DNA of 64,000 bases. It comes from Syngnathus acus (lineage: Eukaryota; Chordata; Actinopteri; Syngnathiformes; Syngnathidae). Location of the stretch: the NCBI RefSeq assembly GCF_901709675.1, contig NC_051098.1, forward strand, positions 6,026,000 through 6,089,999. Direction: 5' to 3'. A program made the translations under genes and the position numbers. The notes beneath the pieces were generated by a model that ran no database searches, had not been told where the DNA came from, and saw nothing but the letters and a program-made list of their open reading frames with translations. Shown here piece by piece: positions 13,990 through 24,165 of this stretch; positions within the stretch are counted from its first letter, which is position 1, and the number at the start of each line of letters is the position of its first letter.

Positions 13990-16900
13990 ATGGCGACTGG
14001 AGTCCTTCAGAGAGCAAGCACCGGCTTGGCCCGGGCTAGAAACGGGGCCCAGTCCACCAAGCGTCTTCTCGTTTGGAGCAGGTCGGCTCGTCATTAAGAT
14101 GCATGACACGTTTCATTGTTTGTTGTCGTCTGTTATTGTGTGATAGCATCGGAGGTTGACGCGATGTGTCTGTGCAAGCTAGCTGCTGACGCGCTAAGTA
14201 GTTGTGTAGCGGTCCATCCGAACTAAACCACATGAAAAACACTCACTCTGCAATGTCATATTTTACGAAATTAGATCAACGCTGTATATTTACTTAGTCA
14301 AAAGAAACACACTTTTTAAGTTGTGCCGTGGTGTTTGTCAGATGCTCAAGGTCAATTTGCTACTTGGATGCTACCTACTGTATACACGAAAGTCCTTGTG
14401 TATCGGGGTGTGATCGTGTGATGTGAAACTTACATGGCATCAAGCATCTGCGGTCCTTTTGACTTTTTTTATTTTGCAGAGGCTTTTCCACATCCGGCGT
14501 CAATAAAAAAGAAGACAGCTGGTTCAAATCACTCTTTGTCAGGAAAGTTGATCCTAGGAAAGATGCACACTCGACCCTACTGACCAAAAATGAAGAAAGT
14601 AACCTTTACAAAATCCAGTGTAAGTACATTACACATTTCCCAGAACAAACATCCTTAAGTTGTTAGAATTGTTGAAATGTATCTCTGTTTTCAGTCCATA
14701 ATGTCAAGCCTGAGTGCCTTGAAGCATATAACAAACTCTGGTAAGTTGTATTTTTATTGTTTAATCCTAAAACATTTTGCTCAGCATGACTTAGAAGCAT
14801 AACACTGAGACATGTGTGCCAAGTGTTGTGCAGCCAGTAGAAATAAATCTGGGTGTTCTATTCTTGTGAGGTGTGTAAGGAGCTGCTATGCTGCAAGTCA
14901 TCTGCACATAACTTAGACGTCTACAGGCCAAGTACTTTTAGTAGTTGGCTTCTATTTAGGTTCTGCAACAATAAACACCACTTGAACTCTAACATGAAAC
15001 ATATTTATGATTTTAGGTATGGTTGCAAAGCTATTCTTGATTAAATTGTGCTAGAGTCCTAGCTGAATATAGTTTTATTTTTTTGTGGAATTATGTATTT
15101 TTTTTGTCACAGTGAGGAAGTCTTGCCCTCCATCCATGCTGATAAGTACTACCCCTGTGAGCTGGTGGGCACCTGGAATACTTGGTATGGAGAACAAGAT
15201 CAGGCTGGTAGGATCATCACTGCCAAATATATTGCATCATAGCAAAATGTCTCCATAGGTATTGTATGGTAGCAGTGAGATGTGCTTTGTGAAAAATAAT
15301 TGCTCCATACTGTTTTTCCTACAAATGAACAATTAAATACTCGTCCACTAGATGGCAGAAGGTACAAAATAAATATGCGCATTTGCTATTCGTGACATTT
15401 TCTGATTCCCATATAACACAGTAAAGATCTTTTTTTTCTTTTTTTTTGCCCAGTTCACCTGTGGCGTTACAGAGGTGGTTACCCAGCTCTGACAGAGGTG
15501 ATGAACAAACTACGCCAGAACAAGGTCAGCAGGATTTCTTCACACCTATTCTGTTGTTTATCCCATCAGTGAATAGAGCCCGTAGGTACTGACCCAGGTT
15601 TACCCCAACTGCAGGAGTTCACAGAGTACAGGAAGGAGCGTGGTAAAATGCTGCTGTCTCGCAGAAACCAGCTTCTACTGGAGTTCAGTTTCTGGAATGA
15701 GCCAGTCCCTAGAGAGGGACCCAACATCTACGAGCTGAGATCCTACCAACTCAGGGTGAGTACTAAATAAAAGCTTAATAAAAGCATCATTTGTGTTTTC
15801 ACTCTTGGGCATAGCACTTTATGACCAAGCAATCAAATTGAACTAGACGAGTGGATCTGTGCATGTTCCACGCTTATCGGTTGTGTGGGCCGGTAATTCT
15901 GTTTGCTAATGCTAATCTGCGCTAACACTGCAGCTCTGCTTTAGGGCAACAACAAATTGACGAAATTGAAAATAAAATAATATTGGCAACAAATTTTATT
16001 ATGGATTCATTGTCTCACAACGTCACTTAGTTATTACATCAATCAGCCGCTGCGTTGCTGTGTTGTGCACAGAGCAGCAAACGGGCTCGACTCATACCAC
16101 TGTTCTCTCCCACAGCCAGGAACAATGATCGAGTGGGGTAATTACTGGTAAGACTGCATAAATTAATTGCACGCACAGAACCTGTTGCACCAATATTAAC
16201 CGTCTGCACATAATTGTTCAGTCTAGATCAAATAATCTTTATTTGCTCTTAACTGAACAAATACTGAACTAGTACAACACTGCAGCGAGACAAAACATTA
16301 TCATTCTGCGTGATAGTTAGTTGTAATAGATTGTAAATAAGAAGGTTTTGGGGGCTTGCCGGACTGAATGTTATCAGTGAGTGCCACCTTTTCAAAAATT
16401 GTCCGCAGTCACACTGTCATCACACTATAGCTAATCCATAACTGTGATAAAGTAAGAGTCTTCAATTTTCAAGCATGAAATATCTGATTACTCTTCTTCT
16501 TTGTACACTGACCAGATTGTACCCCCCAGCCCCCTTACATGATTTAAATGATTGTTTTGTTGTTTTTGGCAGGGCGAGAGCTATTCGACTACGCCAGCAA
16601 AACAGTGAAGCTGTCGGAGGGTTTTTCTCACAGATTGGCAACCTCTACATGGTTCATCACCTCTGGGGTAATGTCAAGAAACCAGCTCGATTTGAAAAAA
16701 TACTGTACAGGATTAAAGCGTTATGATATAAAATACTTTTGTAAGGCCACCACACTCCAAGTGACATGGATAAAACTGGCAGAATTTTCGCGGTGTCTGG
16801 GGTTAGCTAAATTAATTTTCATAAATGGAGGACTGTCGGCCACTGGTTTGTCAACCTGATTATTTAATGTAGTTGTTGGAGGCACAACAAAGCTGTGCTT

Positions 16901-17279
16901 TCTGTAGTGAATGGTCTTGAGTTATAAAAGGTTTTGTTTCTTTTAGCCTACAAAGACCTTCAATCCAGAGAGGACACAAGGAACGGTGCGTGGCAAGAGG
17001 AAGGCTGGCACGAGGTGGTCTACTATACAGGTGGGCAAACACTATTTAAAAAAAATAAAAAAATAAAATAAAAAACTCCAGCAAATTAGGTTTGAGTGAT
17101 TAATCGTTTTTGTTGATTCATTCAAGTATTTGTCAAGACATGGTACAAGCAACATTGCATATTTGCCAAACGAATTATAAAACCTGTTGCTTACATTCGC
17201 CTGTCCCCCCACAGTTCCTCTCATCCAACATATGGATTCCCGAATTATGATCCCCACCAAGGCATCACCTCTGAAGTGA
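13990..17279 (+). CDS. nipsnap2: NipSnap homolog 2 (mitochondrial NIPSNAP protein)
   Basis: Ten coding exons: 13990-14081, 14480-14619, 14695-14740, 15113-15207, 15454-15524, 15615-15755, 16116-16147, 16573-16667, 16947-17030, 17215-17279. They join in frame to 286 aa, the same length I recall for human NIPSNAP2. The N-terminus is rich in Arg and Ser/Thr without acidic residues, as expected for a mitochondrial presequence. Recognisable blocks include [55 protein letters not shown] and the C-terminal [13 protein letters not shown]. The family sits on mitochondria and with NIPSNAP1 recruits autophagy receptors to damaged organelles. The ATG at 13990 was chosen because the overlapping ATG at 13983 reaches a stop after 18 codons. 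The gene faces psph tail-to-tail. NIPSNAP1 is the alternative, but the sequence and the psph/phkg1/chchd2 neighbours favour NIPSNAP2. Confidence 0.96.
15345..15357 (+). promoter_or_regulatory. CTCF-like core motif, forward
   Basis: CCACTAGATGGCA, followed by G, fits the CTCF core CCASYAGRKGGCR at every position. It lies in nipsnap2 intron 4. An identical 13-mer in opposite orientation is at 46419. Occupancy is not known. Confidence 0.45.
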
Positions 17280-17728
17280 AGACTGAAGCCTCTCGCAATG
17301 AGTGACCCAAGAGCATCATATCTGACCGTTTCAGTGCTATCAAACTACATGCCTCTTTCTTTCATCATTATTGTTATATCAGGAGTTGGTGACTGATGTA
17401 TAAGGACAGCTAAAGGAGTACATGTACTTATTGTGGTAGGTTCAAGTGGCACTGCAGGGAGTACTTGCTAACTCCAAAATACTCTTATCTATGATGCTTT
17501 GCAATATTTATATTGCCAGGCATCTACCTAGACACAAGCGCAAACTACCAAATTGTCAAACATTCGTCCTTTTCAGTATTTTGGGTAGGTCAAGATTTGC
17601 TTTGAAACAAACCCTTACAACTCTACTGCATTATGCCACTGCATGGTCATTTATTCCAACGTGGACTCTGCCACATGGAAGCTAATCATTGATGAACCAG
17701 ATTAGAGGCTACCAAAATATATTGATAA

Positions 17729-17734
17729 AATAAA
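17729..17734 (+). terminator. Candidate nipsnap2 polyadenylation signal
   Basis: AATAAA lies 450 bp past the nipsnap2 stop. A second possible signal, ATTAAA, occurs near 18205. Which one is used decides whether the 3' end overlaps that of psph. Confidence 0.4.
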
Positions 17735-18169
17735 ACAATGCAGCTATGGTATGTAAAGTTTAAGAGTCTTGTTCCTATCATAACTGCTGGGGGACTTTTA
17801 TTTATTGAGCGTAACATTCATTAATCGTTAAAATGTTAGCTGGCATAACATCTGAACTTTGTGTTCCAAAGTTGACAATATCAATGTGTGATACTTATTT
17901 TCAAGAAGTTAATATTTTTGACTGAATTTCATCATGTTTTTTTTTTTCTGTCTTTGTGGAGTTTTTACACAATCCGGTTATCAAGTTTCTTAGTCTTGTT
18001 TGTAAGTGTAACTTTTTTTGCCCTTGTGTGAACAAAGCATGCCTTGTTTAAAAATATTGTTTAAATATCTGATGTAAGGTATTTTCAGGGGGAGTAATGA
18101 TAAACCACAACATGGGCATTCACGCCGCAACATAATGTCAGATTTTATCAGAAAAAAAAGATACGTGTC

Positions 18170-18175
18170 TTTATT
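18170..18175 (-). terminator. Candidate psph polyadenylation signal
   Basis: TTTATT on the plus strand reads AATAAA on the minus strand, about 400 bp past the psph stop. If the distal nipsnap2 signal is used, the two convergent transcripts would overlap slightly. Confidence 0.4.
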
Positions 18176-18578
18176 TTGTCTTTCTAGGGCAATAATGACA
18201 CAGAATTAAAGCAATTCAAGCAACAACATTTGTCTGTGTTTAAAACTCAATCTTTACAATGCAGCCTATCCTTTGCGTGACTGATTACAATGCTCCATAT
18301 ATAATTAATTTGTTTCACATTGCACTTCCCATTGTGTAGGAGTAAGTCTGAAATGAAAAAAGTGCCTAAAACACAAAATGTTGGACCTCCACACAGGCAG
18401 TGGGTATTTAAAAGTATAGGAGAAATGGTCGGATTATAGTAAACATTGATTTAGAATCTGTTTACATAAATGGAGTATTCACGATGGATAAAACCATCAG
18501 ACCTTTTGGTGCAAATAACATTTGTTTAAAAAAAACAAAAAAACTATAAAAAGAGTAAATGTACTCTTTTTAGGGTCA

Positions 18579-20318
18579 TCAAATCTTTTCCATTTCTTTT
18601 AGCAGCTCTCCAAAACTTGTAACATACCACAAACTCATCTCTTTAACCTGTGGCCTCACCACATTGCCACCAAATCCAATGAAGGCGTTCTATAGAGGGG
18701 AAAAACAAATCAACCACATTGATTTTCAATACAATGAATATAAATAGCCTGAATATTCAAATGAAACCTTTAACATGAATACTCACAGCTGGAGGGCACG
18801 CCTCTAGATCTGTGGCTCCATCTCCAATCATCACCACTGTCTTGAAGCCGTACTTTTCCTTCAGCATGCTAATGACTTTGCCTTTCCCCCCGCTCTCTGC
18901 TGTCGGCTGGCTCTCATCAAATCCAGCGTATTCACCTAAACATAACCACATTTAATCTATTACTTCTTAAAATAATGTCATGTTGGGGACATTTTTGGAG
19001 ATGAAGTCTCAGTCCAGTATTCTTACCATTGAAGTAGAATTTGAGTCGGTTGGCGTAGATGTTTTCTAAAGGAATGTTTAGCTGAGTGGCCACATGTTCC
19101 ACAATGCAGCGGAAGCCACCTGAAATGAGGAACACCTTGATGTTGCGTTGGTGTAGGCGCTCCACAAGGTCCCTGGATATGAACACAGAAGGAAATCAAT
19201 GATCAGGATAATCACCGTCCATGGTTAGTGTGGGAAAGGCATATTTACACTACCGTTCAAAAGTTTGGGGTCACAAAATTGTTTGGGTGACCCCAAACTT
19301 TTGAACGGTAGTGTAAATATTATTATAATAAAATATTATGAATTAAATATTATAAATTATATCTTATATTTGTATAAGATTATATATAATCTATGAATAT
19401 AAGTATACATATATATTATAAGATTTTTTACACAGAAGATTATATATATAATCTATAAATAATTATCTAAATAAATATATACACTACCGTTCAAAAGTTT
19501 GGGGTCACCCAAACAATTTTGTGACCCCAAACTTTTGAACAGGTAGTGTATGTCCGGGCATGGCAGTGCTTCAGTGCACATCATAAGATCTGATGGTTAG
19601 AGCAACAAATGTACAAACTGAAAGATCTCAAGGGAACTCAAAACAATATGAGATCACAAGAAGGCAGGTTTAAAGTTAAAAGTGCACAAAATCCCATCCC
19701 AAACATGTATGGAAGGAACTCGAAAGAAGATTGTGGGCTATGTCCTCTTGTGACAGCTAATATTATAAATTCTCATTTCGGTTGCTCATCATTTAGATGG
19801 CTCATAAAATGTTCTCAGCAAAATACATTGGAGTGTCTTTCCCAAAGCTTTCAATAACTTGTAGTCCTTTCCTAAAGTAGTCTAGTACTCTCGAAAAACC
19901 TTGATCTTCAGAATGCTGTAAGTGAAACAAAAGAAAACAAACATGGGGGGGTTGCCTCTCATACCTGATACCTGGGGTCAGCTGTGGTGGGTGGTCTGTG
20001 ATCAGTTTGTTGACTTGTTCCCTGGAACATTTAATGATGGCGAGGCGCTCAGTCAAGGCTGATTTGAAAGTCACCGAGCCACCCATGGCTTTACGAGTCC
20101 TATAACGTACAAATGAAGTCAGGTTTCGTGTGATAACATCGGCGGGGAAAACATAGTTTTGAAGAGGAATGTTTTTACATTTCGGTGACAGCATCCCCAA
20201 CACCGCAGAACTTTGCCAGTTCATCAATGCCTTCCTCTTTGATAACCGTGCTGTCCACGTCAAAACAGACAGCATCTGCTCTCCTAAAAAGTTCCTTTGT
20301 CTCTGACATTGTAGACAT
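18579..20318 (-). CDS. psph: Phosphoserine phosphatase
   Basis: Five coding exons, in transcription order: 20318-20179, 20099-19965, 19172-19027, 18935-18787, 18689-18579. They join in frame to 226 aa (human about 225). The enzyme hydrolyses L-3-phosphoserine to serine, the last step of serine synthesis, in the cytosol. All HAD-family motifs are present: DVDST at residues 20-24 (nucleophile Asp20, general acid Asp22), Ser109 in FLISGGF, Lys158 in SGGKGK, and GDGATD at 178-183. After CPPA this copy has Asn where I recall Asp in human. A second in-frame ATG lies three codons in. A good 3' splice site (ttctcttcacag) directly precedes the start, so an untranslated first exon lies upstream, probably near 21450-21620. 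The intron between the second and third coding exons carries a fold-back transposon. Confidence 0.96.
19248..19548. mobile_element. Fold-back element with doubled Tc1-like terminal repeats
   Basis: Two hairpins, 19248-19313 and 19482-19548, each consist of the motif CACTACCGTTCAAAAGTTTG facing its own inverse around a loop of about 10-12 bp. Each is bordered by TA. The second hairpin is the near-exact reverse complement of the first, with one extra base near its end. Between them lie about 170 bp of almost pure A/T. The terminal sequence is one I recognise from Tc1-like fish transposons; TA borders agree. There is no ORF. It lies in the psph intron between the second and third coding exons. 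Confidence 0.85.
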
Positions 20319-21450
20319 TGCAATGCTGTGAAGAGAAGGATTATTCGCAGTCAGGACTAAACAAAAATAAAATAATAATGCCTGCTTCAGCCAAACACAA
20401 CATTATAAACTACGTACATGTACCTTGATACACAATATTGTGCTTTTTGTCAATATAATGAGCTTTTTTTTTTTTTTAGAATATTGTTTTTTACAGTATT
20501 GAGAATGTTTTTATATCGCCACCCACCACACAATACCATGATAGTAATTGTATTGTGAGATTCCTATCGTGGTAATATCGTATTGTGACCATTGGATATG
20601 GTTGCATCCCAAATGTCAACATGTGAAACAGAACAGAAACTATATGCAATCATTTTTCACTTTTATTTCTCAGCGATACAGTATATTTACTTTTTACTAT
20701 GAGCTTGTAAGGTGAAACCAGGGAATAGATGCGTGGAAGCAAGATTTTATTCATCCGTGGCCTTAGGTTAATAAAAAAGGCAAACTTCTTTGTTTGCTAA
20801 GATTTTTGGTTGGTTCCAAGATGGTTATTGTATATAATAGACAATAAACATTATCTACATTTCCTTGAAGGACTTTCTTTTAATTTATTTAAAACCAGTA
20901 CTTTCACTTTTGCTTTGGAACTTGTACTTCCACAAAAGTGCAAGTACACTTGCCACAGCTGACATTAACAAAGCTCTGAGCTGATCTACACGTGATGTCC
21001 GATGAACAGCAAAATCCATAAATTAATACGACAAAACGGCTCAAATTTTAACGACAACAATACGTGGTTGAATAATAGCGACTGCTTAAACAAAACATCG
21101 GATGGGGCCATGGTGGACATCGTCTGCCACTGTTGCGTCACCCCTCCCTCACTCACCGTCCACATAATTCGTTACAACGCTGAAGTAAGGAAACATCTAA
21201 TTACAAGAATGCAACGGAGCAGGCAAGCTGATTGACAAGACACTATATTGTCAGTCATGCGTGATGATGAACCGCTGACATTTGATGAAGTTAAAACAGT
21301 TATATTTTACCCAAATCTATTCTGGTTTTTGCGATCTAGTCAGTTGACAGCAGCTGTTGAAAGATACATTTGATGTGAAACGAATAAAAGGACAACGTAG
21401 AGGAAAGGGGAAATCGAACAAAAGAACAAGTCGTTCTGGAGTAATACTTA

Positions 21451-21800
21451 CGAAAAAGTAGCAGCGGTGTAAAGGAACAAGAGGTAGCTTAGGGAAGAGA
21501 CCACCACTGACCGACCACTCCACAGAAGCATCAGTTGGTGGACGACCCAGAAAAAGAACAAGCGAGTTGCACCAATCAAAGCCAAGCCGGTGAAGGACCG
21601 CCCACACTCATCTGATAGGACGTCAGCAGGTATGACCAATCAGGGCTCCCGTTGCAATGATCCCGCCCCTACAGCAGATCAGACGGCCTGCCCCTGAGCT
21701 CAGAAATGCTGAACCAACAAGAAGCAAGGACATCGCGACAACGAAAAGCACTGCGGAAACAAACTTCCCTCAATTGAAATGGTTTCCTTTTGAGGTTTGT
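21451..21800. promoter_or_regulatory. Putative bidirectional promoter and psph leader exon
   Basis: This is a GC-richer island between psph and the snoRNA locus. On the minus strand a strong 5' splice site (GTAAGT, read from ACTTAC at 21445-21450) would end a psph untranslated exon covering about 21451-21620. CCAAT boxes occur at about 21573 and 21637 (plus strand). The plus-strand transcript that hosts the snoRNAs would start from the same island. In human, PSPH and CCT6A are, as I recall, similarly divergent. Transcription starts are inferred. Confidence 0.45.
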
Positions 21801-22082
21801 GTTCCCTGAACATTGAAAGAGTGGAAGAATGTGTATTTCTAATAGAAAAGTGAGCGGTAACTCCTGGCTATATAGGTTATAAATTGCCTTGAATTAGCTT
21901 TAGCCTGTTAGCATTTCTTTGTGTAATGTACTTCGAGCTTCTGATTCAAGTACTAATGCAAATAAACAACTGTATTATCTACTAAGGGAAAAAAGATCAT
22001 CTGAAATGTTAATGGAATTACTGGACATTTAACTTGTGAAGTTTTTGTTTAACTGGTAACATTCCTGGAAACACGTGTTTGA

Positions 22083-22217
22083 ATGCATGGCCGAATTCTG
22101 ATTTACTCTTGAAGTAGTAAACTCAGTCAGACACCATGCGAAATAAACAATTTTCACACAGACTTTACAATGAATGAGCAATCCCTCAACTCATTCTGCT
22201 GTCGGTGATTAACATTT
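22083..22217 (+). ncRNA. H/ACA box snoRNA, SNORA15-like, copy 1
   Basis: Two hairpins are separated by an H box and followed by an ACA box. Hairpin 1 is closed by GCATGG (22085-22090) with CCATGC (22134-22139) and has an upper stem TTTACT/AGTAAA. The H box is AAATAA (22141-22146). Hairpin 2 has lower stem CACAGAC/GTCGGTG (one mismatch) and a perfect upper stem GAATGAG (22172-22178) with CTCATTC (22190-22196). The ACA box is 22212-22214, three bases before the predicted 3' end. Upper-stem-to-box spacing is about 14-15 nt in both halves, as the family requires. The first pocket (left GAATT, right TCAGACA) pairs with 18S TGTCTGG-TT-AATTC and would guide pseudouridylation of the first of the two middle U residues. 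The SNORA15 name rests on my recollection of its 18S target and host. Confidence 0.8.
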
Positions 22218-22535
22218 GCTTACCAAACTAAAGGTGAACATTTCAAGGATTTGGCTAATAAACATTTGCTGTGTTATTGAGTAGAACATTATTTCTGACT
22301 AATATCAATATGATGAAATTTTTTCGTTTTCCACAGGAAATCATTAAATATTGACTTCCGAGCCGAAGACCATGCCACGCAAGCATTTCATCTTCTGGGC
22401 CACAAAATGAGGTGCACTTTCACAATCTACTGTCATCCAGTACAATAGCATCTAATGAATGACAAATACGATATCAACAATAAGATTCAGACAGAAATGT
22501 GGCATAATTATTGTTAGTGGGAGAAAAACCTGAGA

Positions 22536-22667
22536 CTGCATGGCAGAATTCTGTTCCAACTCTGTGGTGGACACAGTCAGACACCATGCAAGAGGATTGC
22601 CTCATTTCTTGTAATCACGGGTGAACGCTCTTCAGCTTCATCCAGAAATATAGAAATGAGCACACAT
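22536..22667 (+). ncRNA. H/ACA box snoRNA, SNORA15-like, copy 2
   Basis: This is a paralogue of the snoRNA at 22083. Hairpin 1 is closed by TGCATGG (22537-22543) with CCATGCA (22584-22590), with upper stem CTGTTCCA against TGGAcACAG. The H box is AGAGGA (22591-22596). Hairpin 2 is closed by CTCATTTCT (22601-22609) with AGAAATGAG (22652-22660), and has an inner stem GGGTGAA/TTCATCC with a bulge. The ACA box is at 22662-22664 (or 22664-22666). The first pocket repeats GAATT and TCAGACA exactly, while stems and the second hairpin have diverged. That is the expected pattern for two copies selected for the same target. Spacing of hairpin 2 to the ACA box is a little long (about 19-21 nt), so the 3' pocket may be inactive. 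Confidence 0.77.
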
Positions 22668-22826
22668 ACTGTAGTGATTAGTTTTTCCATTTAAAATGGT
22701 CTGTGACATCGGTGACCTTGTGAACATTATTCCCCTTAATGCAAACTATGTCCACATGTTCCGCAATAGTGAACTTGAATACATGATTTATTTTTTTTCT
22801 TTCAACAGGGCTTCAGAGTGATGTGA

Positions 22827-22859
22827 CCCCCCCCCCCCCCTTTTTTTTTTTTTTTTTTT
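22827..22859. repeat. C14-T19 homopolymer tract
   Basis: Fourteen C are followed by nineteen T and then AACAG, so on the plus strand it forms an extreme polypyrimidine tract ending in a possible 3' splice site at 22864 for the snoRNA host. Homopolymer lengths may be sequencing-limited. Confidence 0.8.
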
Positions 22860-23725
22860 AACAGTGTGGGTGAGTTCTGATGTACTGGCTTTTGTGCTGT
22901 TGGTCGAGGTGTCATTCCAACAGGAGGACGAAAGACATAGGTGTGCTCAAGTTGTTACAAATATAATTTGTTGTACCCAATTATACGAGGGACGTGCCAA
23001 AGGTTTTCAGCCTCACCTTGAAATCAAATACATACCTCTATGCTCATAGCTAGATAGGCCAACTCTTTGCGTGTCTAAAAAAGTGCTTCTCAATCAAAAG
23101 AAGAATTGCATGCAGTAATTACAGGTAAATACATGCGTTTGGGAGAAGAAAAAAAAGTCGAAACAAAAGACAATAGTGTCAACAGAGGGCAAAGAGCCTT
23201 CATCCAGGAGAGTCAATGCATCAAATGTTGTAGAATAGTATTGGTCTCTTGTCTTGTTTTCTACAGTTTCTACCCTTGTACTAACCAATAAAGTTTAACA
23301 CTGTGGTTGTTGTTCATTGTGTGGTTTTCATTTCTTTAAATATTAAAATGTTCTAAAACTGGTTCATCAACTTATGTTCCAGTCATTAACATGAAACAAT
23401 ATCCAGTGGTTCTCAAATTGCTCCTTCCCTTGGGAGTACTTGATACTTTAAAATATATTTAGAGTACCAGTAGCTTCAGTACAAAGGTAAAAAACAGCAG
23501 TTTAGAGTACAGTATGTTTTGCGTTATTTTTAAAGTTTCAGAACATGCGGTTATGAGCTTGAGTGACATTTTTGGGGTGGTGACTCAGCTACATAAGTGT
23601 CTCTAAGTGTATGTTGGGGGCTTTGCGATTCATAACTCCATATTTTGACAATTCTTTAATAACTACCAAAGTGATTTTATTGATTGAATAAAACATGGCA
23701 CAATGATAAGCAACTAAAAGTTCTG

Positions 23726-23731
23726 TTTATT
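23726..23731 (-). terminator. Candidate phkg1 polyadenylation signal
   Basis: TTTATT on the plus strand (AATAAA on the minus) lies 435 bp past the phkg1 stop and 434 bp from the opposing AATAAA at 23287-23292. Confidence 0.35.
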
Positions 23732-24165
23732 ATTAAAACGTTAAATAATTTTCACTTTGAAAAGCAGCTGCATTTCAAACGGTATCACATGATAATGGTA
23801 AGCAAAATGATATCATGGCATGTGGTATGAAATCCACATTAGACAATGCGTTGATGGCAAAGGTTGGCTCATTTTATCATAAAGACCCAGAGTGAACACC
23901 TAAACAAATCCAGCATTTTCATTATATGATTGGCTAACATTGTTTTTACAATAAATGTTGTAAACCACATCAAAATAAACTGCTGTTGACTACACTCACG
24001 GCATGGTGCAGTTTCTAACTAGATCCAGCAGGTGGTGCTGTTTCTGTACAAAAGGTATTTTGTCTTACACAGCAGCGTTAATAGAGAAATAAGGACGTGG
24101 TGAATGAAGTGAATTCGATTTGATCAAGAAACTGTATCAATATTTATATTGTTGACCTTCACTTA

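Larger units (their letters stand above)
21640..23310 (+). ncRNA. Putative noncoding snoRNA host transcript at the CCT6A position
   Basis: No ORF resembling a known protein is present on either strand, but the layout is that of a snoRNA host gene. A first exon would arise from the shared promoter and end near 21795 or 21849. A second exon at about 22337-22411 has a good acceptor (ttttccacag) and a weak donor. A last exon starts at 22809 or 22865 and ends after AATAAA at 23287-23292. Each of the two introns contains one H/ACA snoRNA. The position between psph and phkg1 corresponds to human CCT6A, yet no chaperonin motif is visible and the interval is only about 2.7 kb. Exon limits are uncertain; the host is inferred from the snoRNAs, which need an intron or their own promoter. 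Confidence 0.5.

Noticed and set aside
21880-22020. A possible third H/ACA snoRNA (GTACTT/AAGTAC hairpin followed by AAATAA and a downstream ACA)
   Set aside because: The right side of the pocket is only one base, spacing to the H box is wrong and the second hairpin has no convincing stem.
22300-22360. TGATGA resembling box C of a C/D snoRNA
   Set aside because: No CTGA box D or terminal stem at a suitable distance.
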